Positions 12,951 through 20,168 of a stretch of 22,485 nt of DNA are shown one piece after another. The position numbers and the translations under genes were made by a program. The stretch is taken from the IMG/VR virus record IMGVR_UViG_3300026183_000041, positions 1-22,485 of that record. One strand, given 5' to 3'. Position 1 is the first letter of the stretch. Each line of letters opens with the position of its first letter. Source of the DNA: a virus. The notes under the pieces were generated by a model. The model saw only the letters and a program-made list of their open reading frames with translations, did no database searches and was not told where the DNA came from.

Positions 12951-13403
12951 ATGGTTAAGGTAACTGGATCCGGAAAAAACAAAAGGGAAAACGTGAAATC
13001 TCTAGTAGAGTTTTGCATAGAGAAACTCATGCCTAGACTTAAAGGTAAGCTAAAAATCAATATTGAGTTAGTGTGTCGACTTACCGAAAAAGAATCACTA
13101 GCAGGCGATTGTATATGGGAAGATGAATCGTGTAATAGGCCTAGAGAGTTCTCTATTCGTATTGATTCAACCCAGGATGAAACAGCGATGATGGAGACTG
13201 TTGCTCATGAAATGGTTCATGTAAAACAATATGCTAAGGGCGAATTAAAGGATTTCTTCTCAACCACTAAAGTTTGTAAGTGGCAAGGTAAAAAAATTAA
13301 TCTTTCAAAAATGAATTATTACGATCAACCATGGGAAATTGAAGCCCATGGTCGTGAAAAGGGATTGTATATTCAATGGCTTTGTTCGAAAATGGTTGAT
13401 TAA
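12951..13403 (+). CDS. Zinc metallopeptidase-like protein (HExxH)
   Basis: 150 residues. HEMVH at 86-90 inside TVAHEMVHVKQY is a zincin motif, with a second conserved-looking block QPWEIEAHGREKG (126-138) where E131 is the probable third metal ligand; this HExxH...WExEA layout resembles small SprT/ImmA-like phage peptidases. Four Cys (22, 42, 54, 61) precede it, and two more (109, 145) follow. It has no signal peptide or membrane segment, so it acts in the cytoplasm; substrate unknown. It is a lone gene between the replication block and the late block, under its own early-type promoter and with a very short leader, while the late promoter follows directly. Confidence 0.8.
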   Translation: MVKVTGSGKNKRENVKSLVEFCIEKLMPRLKGKLKINIELVCRLTEKESLAGDCIWEDESCNRPREFSIRIDSTQDETAMMETVAHEMVHVKQYAKGELKDFFSTTKVCKWQGKKINLSKMNYYDQPWEIEAHGREKGLYIQWLCSKMVD

Positions 13404-13428
13404 TTCTAAATGCTAAGAATGAAAAGTT

Positions 13429-13436
13429 TATAAATA
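13429..13436 (+). promoter_or_regulatory. T4-type late promoter
   Basis: Exact TATAAATA, the consensus read by gp55/gp33 with the gp45 clamp in T4. It lies in the gap between the metallopeptidase and the late gene at 13463; with T4 geometry the transcript begins near 13442, about 21 bases before the ATG. No -35 box is needed for this promoter class. Confidence 0.85.
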
Positions 13437-13462
13437 GAAATATATTTAATCTATGGAACATC

Positions 13463-15271
13463 ATGTTATCATTTAAAGATTACGAAATTTTATCAGACAC
13501 AATTGCAGAAGCAACAGTAAGCGCTTCTAAATATGGAGAAGGTTCATTATTTGTTTTAAAGACATCAAAGATTGATGCCTTTGAGAAAAAAATTGCCGGA
13601 AAAATTAATTTACCTCCAACGACAGTTTTTAGTAAATTAGATCCAAACAAAGTACCTTCTGATGCCATCATATTTGGTAATCCTAATGATGAGTTAAGAG
13701 CTGCATTCGATATTTTAGACGGCCCAGAAGGAAAGTCATATGGTGCAATTGCATGGCATGAAAAAGCGGTTGATAACTATTTCAACAATTTAAAAATAGG
13801 ATCAGATATAAACTGGGGACGAGACACACCAACATTAGAAACAGTTCAATGCATTGGTGTTTTTTATAAATCAGTAGAAGCCGACGCTGACGATAGAACC
13901 CGCGTGATTAAAAACGTAAAGGACATTCTTAACAACGGTCAAGATTGGGATACTAAAGGTAAGACAAACCTTATTTCAAAACTTGACACGATGACTTCTA
14001 AGAATTTTAATGAAATGATTGGACTAATCGCTGGTATGAGTGATTTTATGAGTCTTATAGATTTTAAACCAAACATTATTCATGGAAGAATTAATGATTA
14101 TTATTCAGCTGAAGAAGAAAACGAAAACGTTGAAATAACAGGTGTTAAGGCGAATACAGCAGATATGATTATTTCTTCTGCAGATGCTAATAAAACGATT
14201 GAGGCAATGAAAAGTGACTCATTCACATTTAACAAGAATGGTTTAATTACTGGTAAAAATAGTAAGATTAAACTTATTCAAGTGTCTTTGAAAAAATCAG
14301 CTAATAAAGCACAACTTGGTAAGGTTACAGCATACATTATTCAAAAATACGGTTTACCTTCTTATGACGATTACTTTACTGATATTATAAACGAATCAAT
14401 TGACATCGACGAAAGTGTTATTGATTTTATTAAAACTGCTTACACTAAAGTGAAGGATGTTTTCTCAAAAGTTTCTGTTGCAGTTACTAATTTCTTTAGT
14501 AATATTATGAATAAATTTAAAAAGATTAATTCTAAAGAAAAGAAAAAGGTTTTTTCACGTTATCAGAAGCTTTTTAATTTAGGGAAAAATGATATGTTTA
14601 TCCTTGAAAGTTATGCTGAAAATCCAGGTGTTCTTCTTGAAAAAAAGGCCGAACAATCTTTAAACAGTAAGCTTGAAAACATTGAAATATCTAACGCCAA
14701 TAAACTCGTTAAAGAAGTTAGAAATAAAAAGAGCGAAATTATTAATTTGTATAGTACTAAAGACTATCTTATACACAAAGCCGGAAGTAAAATTAAAAAT
14801 TTTACTGATAAAAGCGAATTAAACATCGATGTTATTTCAAAACTTCTTTCTAATTCGTATTCGTTATCGTCTGTGCAATCTATTATTGGTACAGCTAAAA
14901 CAGACGAAATTATGTCCGCGGTGATTGACATGCATAAAGAAGTATTTTTTGGTAAGACATCTCTTCCTCTTTATAAAGTGTACGGAAAGACAGGAGGTAA
15001 GTCATGGGAATATTTGGGTTCAGCTGATGAATATGTTAAAAAGAAAAAAGAAAAACTTAAAAACGTACAGTTTCCAATTTCAGGGATTAGGATGAATACG
15101 CAAGATAATAAATATCTAAATATCGATTTATACGTCGTGAGTGACGTTGTAGATAATCAAATTTATTATACGGCGTTTCGTACTGGAACTAATGCGTCAG
15201 GTCGATTCTCCTTCAACTTTGAAGGAACTAAAAAAATATCACACGAACAATTTATAAAATTTTTAAAATGA
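13463..15271 (+). CDS. Late virion/head protein with capsid-targeting-like N-terminus
   Basis: 602 residues, function not recognised. It begins MLSFKDYEILSDTIAEA; this resembles the capsid-targeting sequence of T4 internal proteins (MKTYQEFIAEA), with IAE|A at residues 14-17 as a likely prohead-protease cut. Residues about 320-370 form an amphipathic-hydrophobic helical stretch (SVIDFIKTAYTKVKDVFSKV..AVTNFFSNIMNKFKK), unusual for a soluble structural protein and possibly membrane-interacting. The C-terminal part is beta-rich (ISGIRMNTQDNKYLNIDLYVVSDVVDNQIYYTAF). It follows the late promoter and overlaps the next gene as ATGA. A packaged, possibly ejected protein is my inference. Confidence 0.75.
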   Translation: MLSFKDYEILSDTIAEATVSASKYGEGSLFVLKTSKIDAFEKKIAGKINLPPTTVFSKLDPNKVPSDAIIFGNPNDELRAAFDILDGPEGKSYGAIAWHEKAVDNYFNNLKIGSDINWGRDTPTLETVQCIGVFYKSVEADADDRTRVIKNVKDILNNGQDWDTKGKTNLISKLDTMTSKNFNEMIGLIAGMSDFMSLIDFKPNIIHGRINDYYSAEEENENVEITGVKANTADMIISSADANKTIEAMKSDSFTFNKNGLITGKNSKIKLIQVSLKKSANKAQLGKVTAYIIQKYGLPSYDDYFTDIINESIDIDESVIDFIKTAYTKVKDVFSKVSVAVTNFFSNIMNKFKKINSKEKKKVFSRYQKLFNLGKNDMFILESYAENPGVLLEKKAEQSLNSKLENIEISNANKLVKEVRNKKSEIINLYSTKDYLIHKAGSKIKNFTDKSELNIDVISKLLSNSYSLSSVQSIIGTAKTDEIMSAVIDMHKEVFFGKTSLPLYKVYGKTGGKSWEYLGSADEYVKKKKEKLKNVQFPISGIRMNTQDNKYLNIDLYVVSDVVDNQIYYTAFRTGTNASGRFSFNFEGTKKISHEQFIKFLK

Positions 15272-15792
15272 ACCAAAGAGTATTAGAAGCACTAGATTTT
15301 CATTACGAAAATAACATTCCATTAGCAGAAAACATTTTTAGACCTCATTCTGAAAATTATTACAAGCTTTTTAGTTATGCACGTATCCTTAAAGAGTCTT
15401 TAAATCTAAGTGATTTTGATGAATATTTGTTATCAACAGACATTGGAAATTTTGGAATTTACGAAGGAACCGAAGTTCCTTTAGATCACCCATTCGTTAG
15501 TGAAGCAGAATATAAAGGAAAAGACGTTGACTTAAATCAACCTAAGCGAGGTGGAAGCAAAAAGTTTTATGTTTACGTTAAGAATGATAAAGGCAATGTT
15601 ATAAAAGTAGAGTTTGGTGATACATCTGGCCTTGATGTAAATTTTGATGATGATGGTGCAAGAAAATCGTTTGCTGCACGACACAAATGTCATCTAAAAA
15701 AAGATAAAACAAAACCAGGATATTGGTCGTGTAACCTTCCACGATATGCATCAGAACTCGGCCTTAAAAACGGAGGAAACTTTTTTTGGTAA
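15268..15792 (+). CDS. Late protein with a DUF5872-like C-terminal domain
   Basis: 174 residues. The start overlaps the previous stop as ATGA (15268-15271). Residues 82-156 hold a block I recall from T4-like phages: KGKDVDLNQPKRGGSKKFYVYVKND, then ARKSFAARHKC (131-141) and KTKPGYWSC (147-155), with C141 and C155 possibly binding metal. I recall this as the DUF5872-type domain, but am not certain of the number. PFVSEAEYKG (75-84) just before the domain looks like a prohead-protease site (VSE|A), so the N-terminal 79 residues could be removed on maturation. Function unknown; a head-associated protein by context. Confidence 0.75.
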   Translation: MNQRVLEALDFHYENNIPLAENIFRPHSENYYKLFSYARILKESLNLSDFDEYLLSTDIGNFGIYEGTEVPLDHPFVSEAEYKGKDVDLNQPKRGGSKKFYVYVKNDKGNVIKVEFGDTSGLDVNFDDDGARKSFAARHKCHLKKDKTKPGYWSCNLPRYASELGLKNGGNFFW

Positions 15793-15793
15793 T

Positions 15794-17305
15794 ATGAATA
15801 ATCCATATAAAGACACAAAAGACGGAAGTATGAAGATTCGCACCTTTAAAGCTGGTGTAGATTCTTCTGAGCTTGTTTGGCATCGCGATAAGCAAAATAG
15901 AAAAGTAACTATATTAGAAGGTGAAGGTTGGTCATTGCAAATGGATAACGAAATACCAAAACAGTTAAAGGTTGGTGATGTTATTGAAATTAATAAGATG
16001 GAATATCACCGAATTTACGAATCTGGTTCATCTGATCTCGTAATATCAATTGAAGAATATCCCTTTAAATCATTTAAAGACTATATTTCAGAAGCATCAA
16101 AGGCTGGCAAAAATACTCACATGACTCACATTGAAGATCGTGTTCTTTATGCTGGTGTGAAAGGAGCAAGAGAAGCGATTCTTGCCCTTCGTTCATTAAG
16201 GGACATGCTAGCTGGTAAAACAAACTCTTCGACAAATGTTACTGTCAAATGGGATGGTGCTCCTGCTGTATTTGCAGGAACTGATCCATCTGATGGTAAG
16301 TTCTTTGTCGCTAAAAAGGGAATCTTCAATAAAGAACCTAAAGTCTATAAAAGTGAAGCAGATGTACGTGCTGATACATCAGGAGATCTCGCAGACAAAT
16401 TAGTAATTGCATTTAATGAACTTAAAAATATTGGAATTAAAGACGTTATTCAAGGTGACATTATGTTCACCAAAGGAGACATTTCTTCTGAATCAATTGA
16501 TGGGGAAAAATACATCACCTTTCAACCTAATACACTTGTATATGCAATACCTTCCAAGTCTGATTTAGCAAAACAAATTTCTAAATCAAATCTTGGTGTT
16601 GTATGGCACACCACTTATAAAGGAGATACTTTTGAATCTATGACTGCATCTTATGGTGTAGATGTTAAATCTCTTAAGAAAAAATCATCTCTTTGGCAAA
16701 TAAGTGCTGATCTTCCAAGAGACATGTCAGGAACAGCAACTTTAACTAAAGTCGAAACTGATGAAGTAACAGAACAACTTTCAAAGGCTGGTAAGATTTT
16801 CCAAAAAATTAAATCTACAACTCTTAATGAGTTAGAAAATAATCCAGCTCTTGCTACTAAACTTGAGACATTTAATAATACTCTTGTTCGTAAAGGTCAA
16901 CGTATTCAAAATACTACAAAGCATGTAAATGATTTAATTTCCTGGTTTGATGAAAAATACAAAAAAGAGTATGAAAAGCGCTCGAGCGAAAGAGGAAAGT
17001 TGGCTGTTCTACAAAGGCAAAAAGACGAGATGAGATTCTTTTCAAAGGAGAATCGAAAAAACCTCGATCTTATGTATCAGTTAATGAATGCAATTGTAGA
17101 TGCTAAATTAATTATTATAAATAAACTTGATAAACTAAAAAATATTGACACTTTTGTTAGAACCAAAAACGGTTTTAAGGTGACAGGTTCTGAAGGATTT
17201 GTTGCTATTGATAACGGATCAGGAGGTGCAGTAAAATTAGTTGATCGATTAGAATTTTCTACAAATAATTTTTCACCAGACGTAATAAAAGGTTGGGAGC
17301 GATGA
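15794..17305 (+). CDS. Cupin-like domain fused to a ligase-type nucleotidyltransferase-like domain
   Basis: 503 residues. ATG 15794 comes one base after the previous stop; an in-frame ATG at 15746 would start inside that gene and is rejected. Residues 25-88 resemble a small cupin barrel (VWHRDKQNRKV, LEGEGWSLQMDNE, LKVGDVIEINKMEYHRI). Residues 90-104 (PFKSFKDYISEASKAG) look like a capsid-targeting sequence, here internal, with ISE|A at 98-101. From residue 109 (HMTHIEDRVLYAG) comes a domain I recall as DUF6267 of marine T4-like phages; KWDG (152-155), FVAKKG (171-176) and QGDIMF (220-225) fit motifs I, IIIa-like and a metal-binding acidic strand of the DNA/RNA ligase superfamily. The C-terminal third is helical and charged. 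Enzyme activity is not shown. Confidence 0.8.
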   Translation: MNNPYKDTKDGSMKIRTFKAGVDSSELVWHRDKQNRKVTILEGEGWSLQMDNEIPKQLKVGDVIEINKMEYHRIYESGSSDLVISIEEYPFKSFKDYISEASKAGKNTHMTHIEDRVLYAGVKGAREAILALRSLRDMLAGKTNSSTNVTVKWDGAPAVFAGTDPSDGKFFVAKKGIFNKEPKVYKSEADVRADTSGDLADKLVIAFNELKNIGIKDVIQGDIMFTKGDISSESIDGEKYITFQPNTLVYAIPSKSDLAKQISKSNLGVVWHTTYKGDTFESMTASYGVDVKSLKKKSSLWQISADLPRDMSGTATLTKVETDEVTEQLSKAGKIFQKIKSTTLNELENNPALATKLETFNNTLVRKGQRIQNTTKHVNDLISWFDEKYKKEYEKRSSERGKLAVLQRQKDEMRFFSKENRKNLDLMYQLMNAIVDAKLIIINKLDKLKNIDTFVRTKNGFKVTGSEGFVAIDNGSGGAVKLVDRLEFSTNNFSPDVIKGWER

Positions 17306-17625
17306 AAGACTTAATTAACACTGTAAAAGAATTAAATGAGCAGATGTATGGCTCAGTCGATTTTAACGATTGGACATATGCCAATCCAAATAATCCCATG
17401 GTTATTATTTCAGGATATGGATCAATGAAGTTTGATCAACTTAAAAAATCTATTGATCAGGATTTGAAAAAGCTTTCTAAGACAAAAAATTATAGTGTTC
17501 TTAAATATGAAATTGGTCATCGTTCATCGCCATCAGCACTACAGGTAAAGATTGATGCAGCTGAAGGAATTATTGCGTTTATGAATGGTAAAACGTATAA
17601 AAAATTAATTAAAAAAGGACAATGA
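17302..17625 (+). CDS. Small late protein, unknown
   Basis: 107 residues from ATG 17302, which overlaps the previous stop as ATGA; GGGAG just before it is one of the few Shine-Dalgarno-like sequences in the window. An in-frame TTG at 17293 is a poorer choice. Helix LINTVKELNEQM, strand VIISGYG, then a Lys-rich helix (FDQLKKSIDQDLKKLSKTKN) and EIGHRSSPSALQVKIDAAEGI. No recognised family. Its stop overlaps the next start (ATGA 17622-17625), so it is translated between the ligase-like and the nucleotidyltransferase-like late genes. Confidence 0.75.
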   Translation: MKDLINTVKELNEQMYGSVDFNDWTYANPNNPMVIISGYGSMKFDQLKKSIDQDLKKLSKTKNYSVLKYEIGHRSSPSALQVKIDAAEGIIAFMNGKTYKKLIKKGQ

Positions 17626-19460
17626 TTAAATCTTTTAAACAGTTTAGTGAGGATACTAAAAAGGAAATTGTTTTTACCTTTGGAAGATTTAATCCTCCGA
17701 CAATCGGACACGCAAAGTTGATTGATAAAGTTGCTGCAGCTGCTATTGGTAACCAATATAGAATTTATGCGTCGCAATCAAGCGATTCTAAAAAGAATCC
17801 TCTTGAATATAAAGAAAAGATTCGTGTAATGAGGAAAATGTTTCCCAAGCATGGACGTAATATCATTGAAGATAAAAATGCAAAGACGGCATTGCATATT
17901 GCTTCTATTTTACACGATCAAGGTTTTACAAAGATCACTATGGTTGTTGGTTCTGATCGAATTAGTGAATTTACAAAACTCCTTAAAAACTATAATGGTG
18001 TAAAAGGCCGCCATGGGTTTTATGATTTTAAAGATGGTATTGATGTTGTTTCTGCTGGTGAAAGAGATCCAGATGCTGAAGGTGTTTCAGGCATGAGTGC
18101 TTCTAAAATGCGCGCTGCAGCACTTGAAGGCGACTTTAAATCGTTTAGCCAAGGTTTACCTAAAGAGTATGGTGAAGATATGACTTTATTTAATCTTATT
18201 CGTAAAAGAATGGGATTGAAGGAAATGACAACTTTTCGTAAGCACGTTCAATTGCCAAGCCTTTCAGAAAAAAGAGAGCAATATATTTCGGGTAAAATTT
18301 TTAATGTAGGAGATAGTGCTATTACTGAAAATGGTGAAACAATTGTAATTAAAGAAAGAAAAGCAAATTACATTGTTGACACAGTTGGTAAGAAATATTT
18401 TATTGAAAAACTTTCAGCGTCTTATGGTAAAGGTCTTTCAAAATCTACCAAAGATAAACGTCAGGCTCAGTTTAATAAGCAAGCAAAAATGGATGATGAT
18501 GATCCAAGAGCATATAAGCCTGCACCTGGTGATGCAAGAGCAAAAACTAAACCTTCAAAATACACTAAAGCATATCACAAAAAATATGGTAAAGAAGAAG
18601 CTTTAGAATTGGGTACGGATGATCTTGTTAAAGCATATAAAAAGTTAACACCTCTTGAAGAAAAACAGATCGCTGGACTTAAGAAAAAATCAAAAGAGTC
18701 TGGTATATCATATGGTATTTTAAAGAAGGTATATGATAGAGGTATGGCTGCATGGAAAACAGGACACAGGCCAGGAGCAACACCACAGCAATGGGCTTTT
18801 GCTAGAGTGAATTCATTTATTACAGGAGGAAAAACACAAAAGACAACTGATTCAGATCTTTGGAAAAAACATAAAGTGATGAAAGAATCTTTTGAACCAC
18901 ATTGGATGTATGATCCAAAAACTGGAGAAAAAGAAAAAGCTAAAAAACCTGAGGATCATGAAAGGCTGGCTGCAAAGGGATGGACACATGAGAATCCAGA
19001 ATTAGAACTTAATGAGAATATACTTTCAATCTTACAGTCATTTAAGAAAAAAGTCTCTCCGCAGAACATCAATCGTTTGAAGAAAACATTTAGGTTTTTA
19101 AGAAAGGTAAGACCTAAAAGCCCGTTATTTAAGGCTATTGATGATCTACTTGATGATTTAGATCCTAATACTTTAGAGAAACTAGCTGATGCTGGTATTA
19201 ACGTTGTTTCAAACATTGCTGCTTTAAAATTAAAATTAAAGAGAGAAGGTGTCGGTAAGACTAAAGAAACCTGGGAAGATGGTTTTGCTCGCCGTGTTGT
19301 AAAAACTACAGATTCTAAACATAAAGAACAGGGATACAAATGGCGTATCAAAGGTAAAGAGCGTGATGAGATATCAATTAAGCTTTACAAAAACAAGCCT
19401 GATTTTGATGAATTTAAAAAACAAATGAAACGTGTTGCAGGACACGAATTTGGAGGATAG
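17622..19460 (+). CDS. NMN-adenylyltransferase-like nucleotidyltransferase, multidomain head protein
   Basis: 612 residues. N-terminus MIKSFKQFSEDTKKE resembles a capsid-targeting sequence. Residues 15-200 are a HIGH-superfamily nucleotidyltransferase: GRFNPPTIGH (21-30) is the (H/T)xGH nucleotide-binding motif, and GMSASKMRAAA (157-167) is the ISxTxxR-like motif; NadM/NMNAT-type activity is the nearest guess. Residues 275-325 hold a basic block (KDKRQAQFNKQAKMDDDDPRAYKP), and 352-412 (GLKKKSKESGISYGILKKVYDRG, GHRPGATPQQWAFARVNSFI) a domain I recall as DUF5824. The last 150 residues are basic and of unknown type. A second SFK-like stretch, TTFRKHVQLPSLSE (203-216), may be another processing signal. 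An enzyme packaged in the head, possibly acting on host NAD, is inference. Confidence 0.8.
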   Translation: MIKSFKQFSEDTKKEIVFTFGRFNPPTIGHAKLIDKVAAAAIGNQYRIYASQSSDSKKNPLEYKEKIRVMRKMFPKHGRNIIEDKNAKTALHIASILHDQGFTKITMVVGSDRISEFTKLLKNYNGVKGRHGFYDFKDGIDVVSAGERDPDAEGVSGMSASKMRAAALEGDFKSFSQGLPKEYGEDMTLFNLIRKRMGLKEMTTFRKHVQLPSLSEKREQYISGKIFNVGDSAITENGETIVIKERKANYIVDTVGKKYFIEKLSASYGKGLSKSTKDKRQAQFNKQAKMDDDDPRAYKPAPGDARAKTKPSKYTKAYHKKYGKEEALELGTDDLVKAYKKLTPLEEKQIAGLKKKSKESGISYGILKKVYDRGMAAWKTGHRPGATPQQWAFARVNSFITGGKTQKTTDSDLWKKHKVMKESFEPHWMYDPKTGEKEKAKKPEDHERLAAKGWTHENPELELNENILSILQSFKKKVSPQNINRLKKTFRFLRKVRPKSPLFKAIDDLLDDLDPNTLEKLADAGINVVSNIAALKLKLKREGVGKTKETWEDGFARRVVKTTDSKHKEQGYKWRIKGKERDEISIKLYKNKPDFDEFKKQMKRVAGHEFGG

Positions 19461-19466
19461 AAATAT

Positions 19467-19474
19467 TATAAATA
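19467..19474 (+). promoter_or_regulatory. T4-type late promoter
   Basis: Exact TATAAATA between two late genes. With T4 spacing the start would be near 19480, giving an 11-base leader before ATG 19491 and no visible Shine-Dalgarno sequence. Confidence 0.85.
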
Positions 19475-19490
19475 GTACTATTAAATTAAT

Positions 19491-19790
19491 ATGGGAGACA
19501 TGCATCAAAAAGACGATACAAGATTAGATCGAATCGAAGAAAAAATTGATAGAATGTCTGAAGCAGTTATTGCTTTAGCCAGAGCTGAAGAAAAGATTGT
19601 AAATTTAGACGAAACGACTCGTATGATTCTTAAACGTATGGTTGAGCAAGATGAACGTCTCCGTCAAGTTGAAGCTATTCAACAAGATAATCAAAGTACT
19701 ATTAAAACGATTAGATCTGTAGTTTGGACTGCGATCTCAGCATTAATAACTTCAGCTATCGGTGCATTAGCATGGATATTTAACGACTAA
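19491..19790 (+). CDS. Coiled-coil protein with C-terminal transmembrane segment (XhlA/holin-like)
   Basis: 99 residues. Residues 8-75 are a heptad-rich coiled coil (DRIEEKIDRMSEAVIALARAEEKIVNLDET, MVEQDERLRQVEAIQQDNQ); residues 77-97 are one hydrophobic segment (VVWTAISALITSAIGALAWIF) with a two-residue tail. This N-coil/C-anchor layout matches XhlA-type holin partners and similar small late proteins of T4-like phages. It differs from T4 holin gpT, which has an N-terminal anchor and large periplasmic domain. It is the first gene after an exact late promoter, and six bases separate it from the next. A role in lysis or in head/tail membrane attachment cannot be told apart here. Confidence 0.75.
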   Translation: MGDMHQKDDTRLDRIEEKIDRMSEAVIALARAEEKIVNLDETTRMILKRMVEQDERLRQVEAIQQDNQSTIKTIRSVVWTAISALITSAIGALAWIFND

Positions 19791-19795
19791 AAAAA

Positions 19796-20152
19796 ATGAT
19801 CACTTTTAAACAATTCATTACAGAAAAACCTTTGACTCCTTCTCAAAGAATAGCTCGATCTCGCGCGATGAAAAGGATAATGCCTAAGATTCAACAGAAG
19901 CGAAAGTTGGCAATGAAAAAGAAAGCTTCTATGGAACAAATTAAAGCAAGAGCCATAAAAAAAGCCACAGATATTATAAGAAAAAAATTAGCAAAGGGTG
20001 ATTATGCATCAATGACCTATTCTCAGAAAATAGAAATTGATAAAAAGCTGGAAAAGAAAAAAGGCGCAATTAAAAAACTTTCAAAAAAGCTAATACCATC
20101 AATGAAACAGGCCGAGGCCGAAAGACTTAAAAAAGCACAAGAAAAACCATAA
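19796..20152 (+). CDS. Highly basic small head protein with capsid-targeting-like N-terminus
   Basis: 118 residues, extremely rich in Lys and Arg with almost no acidic surface. N-terminus MITFKQFITEKPLTPSQR matches the M-x-(S/T/Y)-(F/Y)-K/Q-x-F-(I)-x-E capsid-targeting pattern, with ITE9 before a likely cleavage point. Segments RSRAMKRIMPKIQQKRKLAMKKK and KKLEKKKGAIKKLSKKLIPSMKQAE are of a type I recall in cyanophage and vibriophage T4-like genomes. The composition suggests DNA or core binding inside the head, like T4 internal proteins or prohead-core proteins. No Shine-Dalgarno sequence; only AAAAAA precedes the ATG, so it depends on the transcript of the preceding gene. Confidence 0.8.
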   Translation: MITFKQFITEKPLTPSQRIARSRAMKRIMPKIQQKRKLAMKKKASMEQIKARAIKKATDIIRKKLAKGDYASMTYSQKIEIDKKLEKKKGAIKKLSKKLIPSMKQAEAERLKKAQEKP

Positions 20153-20155
20153 GAT

Positions 20156-20163
20156 TATAAATA
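20156..20163 (+). promoter_or_regulatory. T4-type late promoter placed for a leaderless transcript
   Basis: Exact TATAAATA. With T4 geometry (TATAAATA from -13 to -6) the transcript starts at 20169, exactly the A of the start codon. Confidence 0.8.
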
Positions 20164-20168
20164 GAATT

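Noticed and set aside
15746-15793. Start of the cupin-ligase gene inside the preceding gene
   Set aside because: ATG 15794 follows the previous stop by one base, in line with the compact gene spacing; the extra 16 codons add no recognisable sequence.
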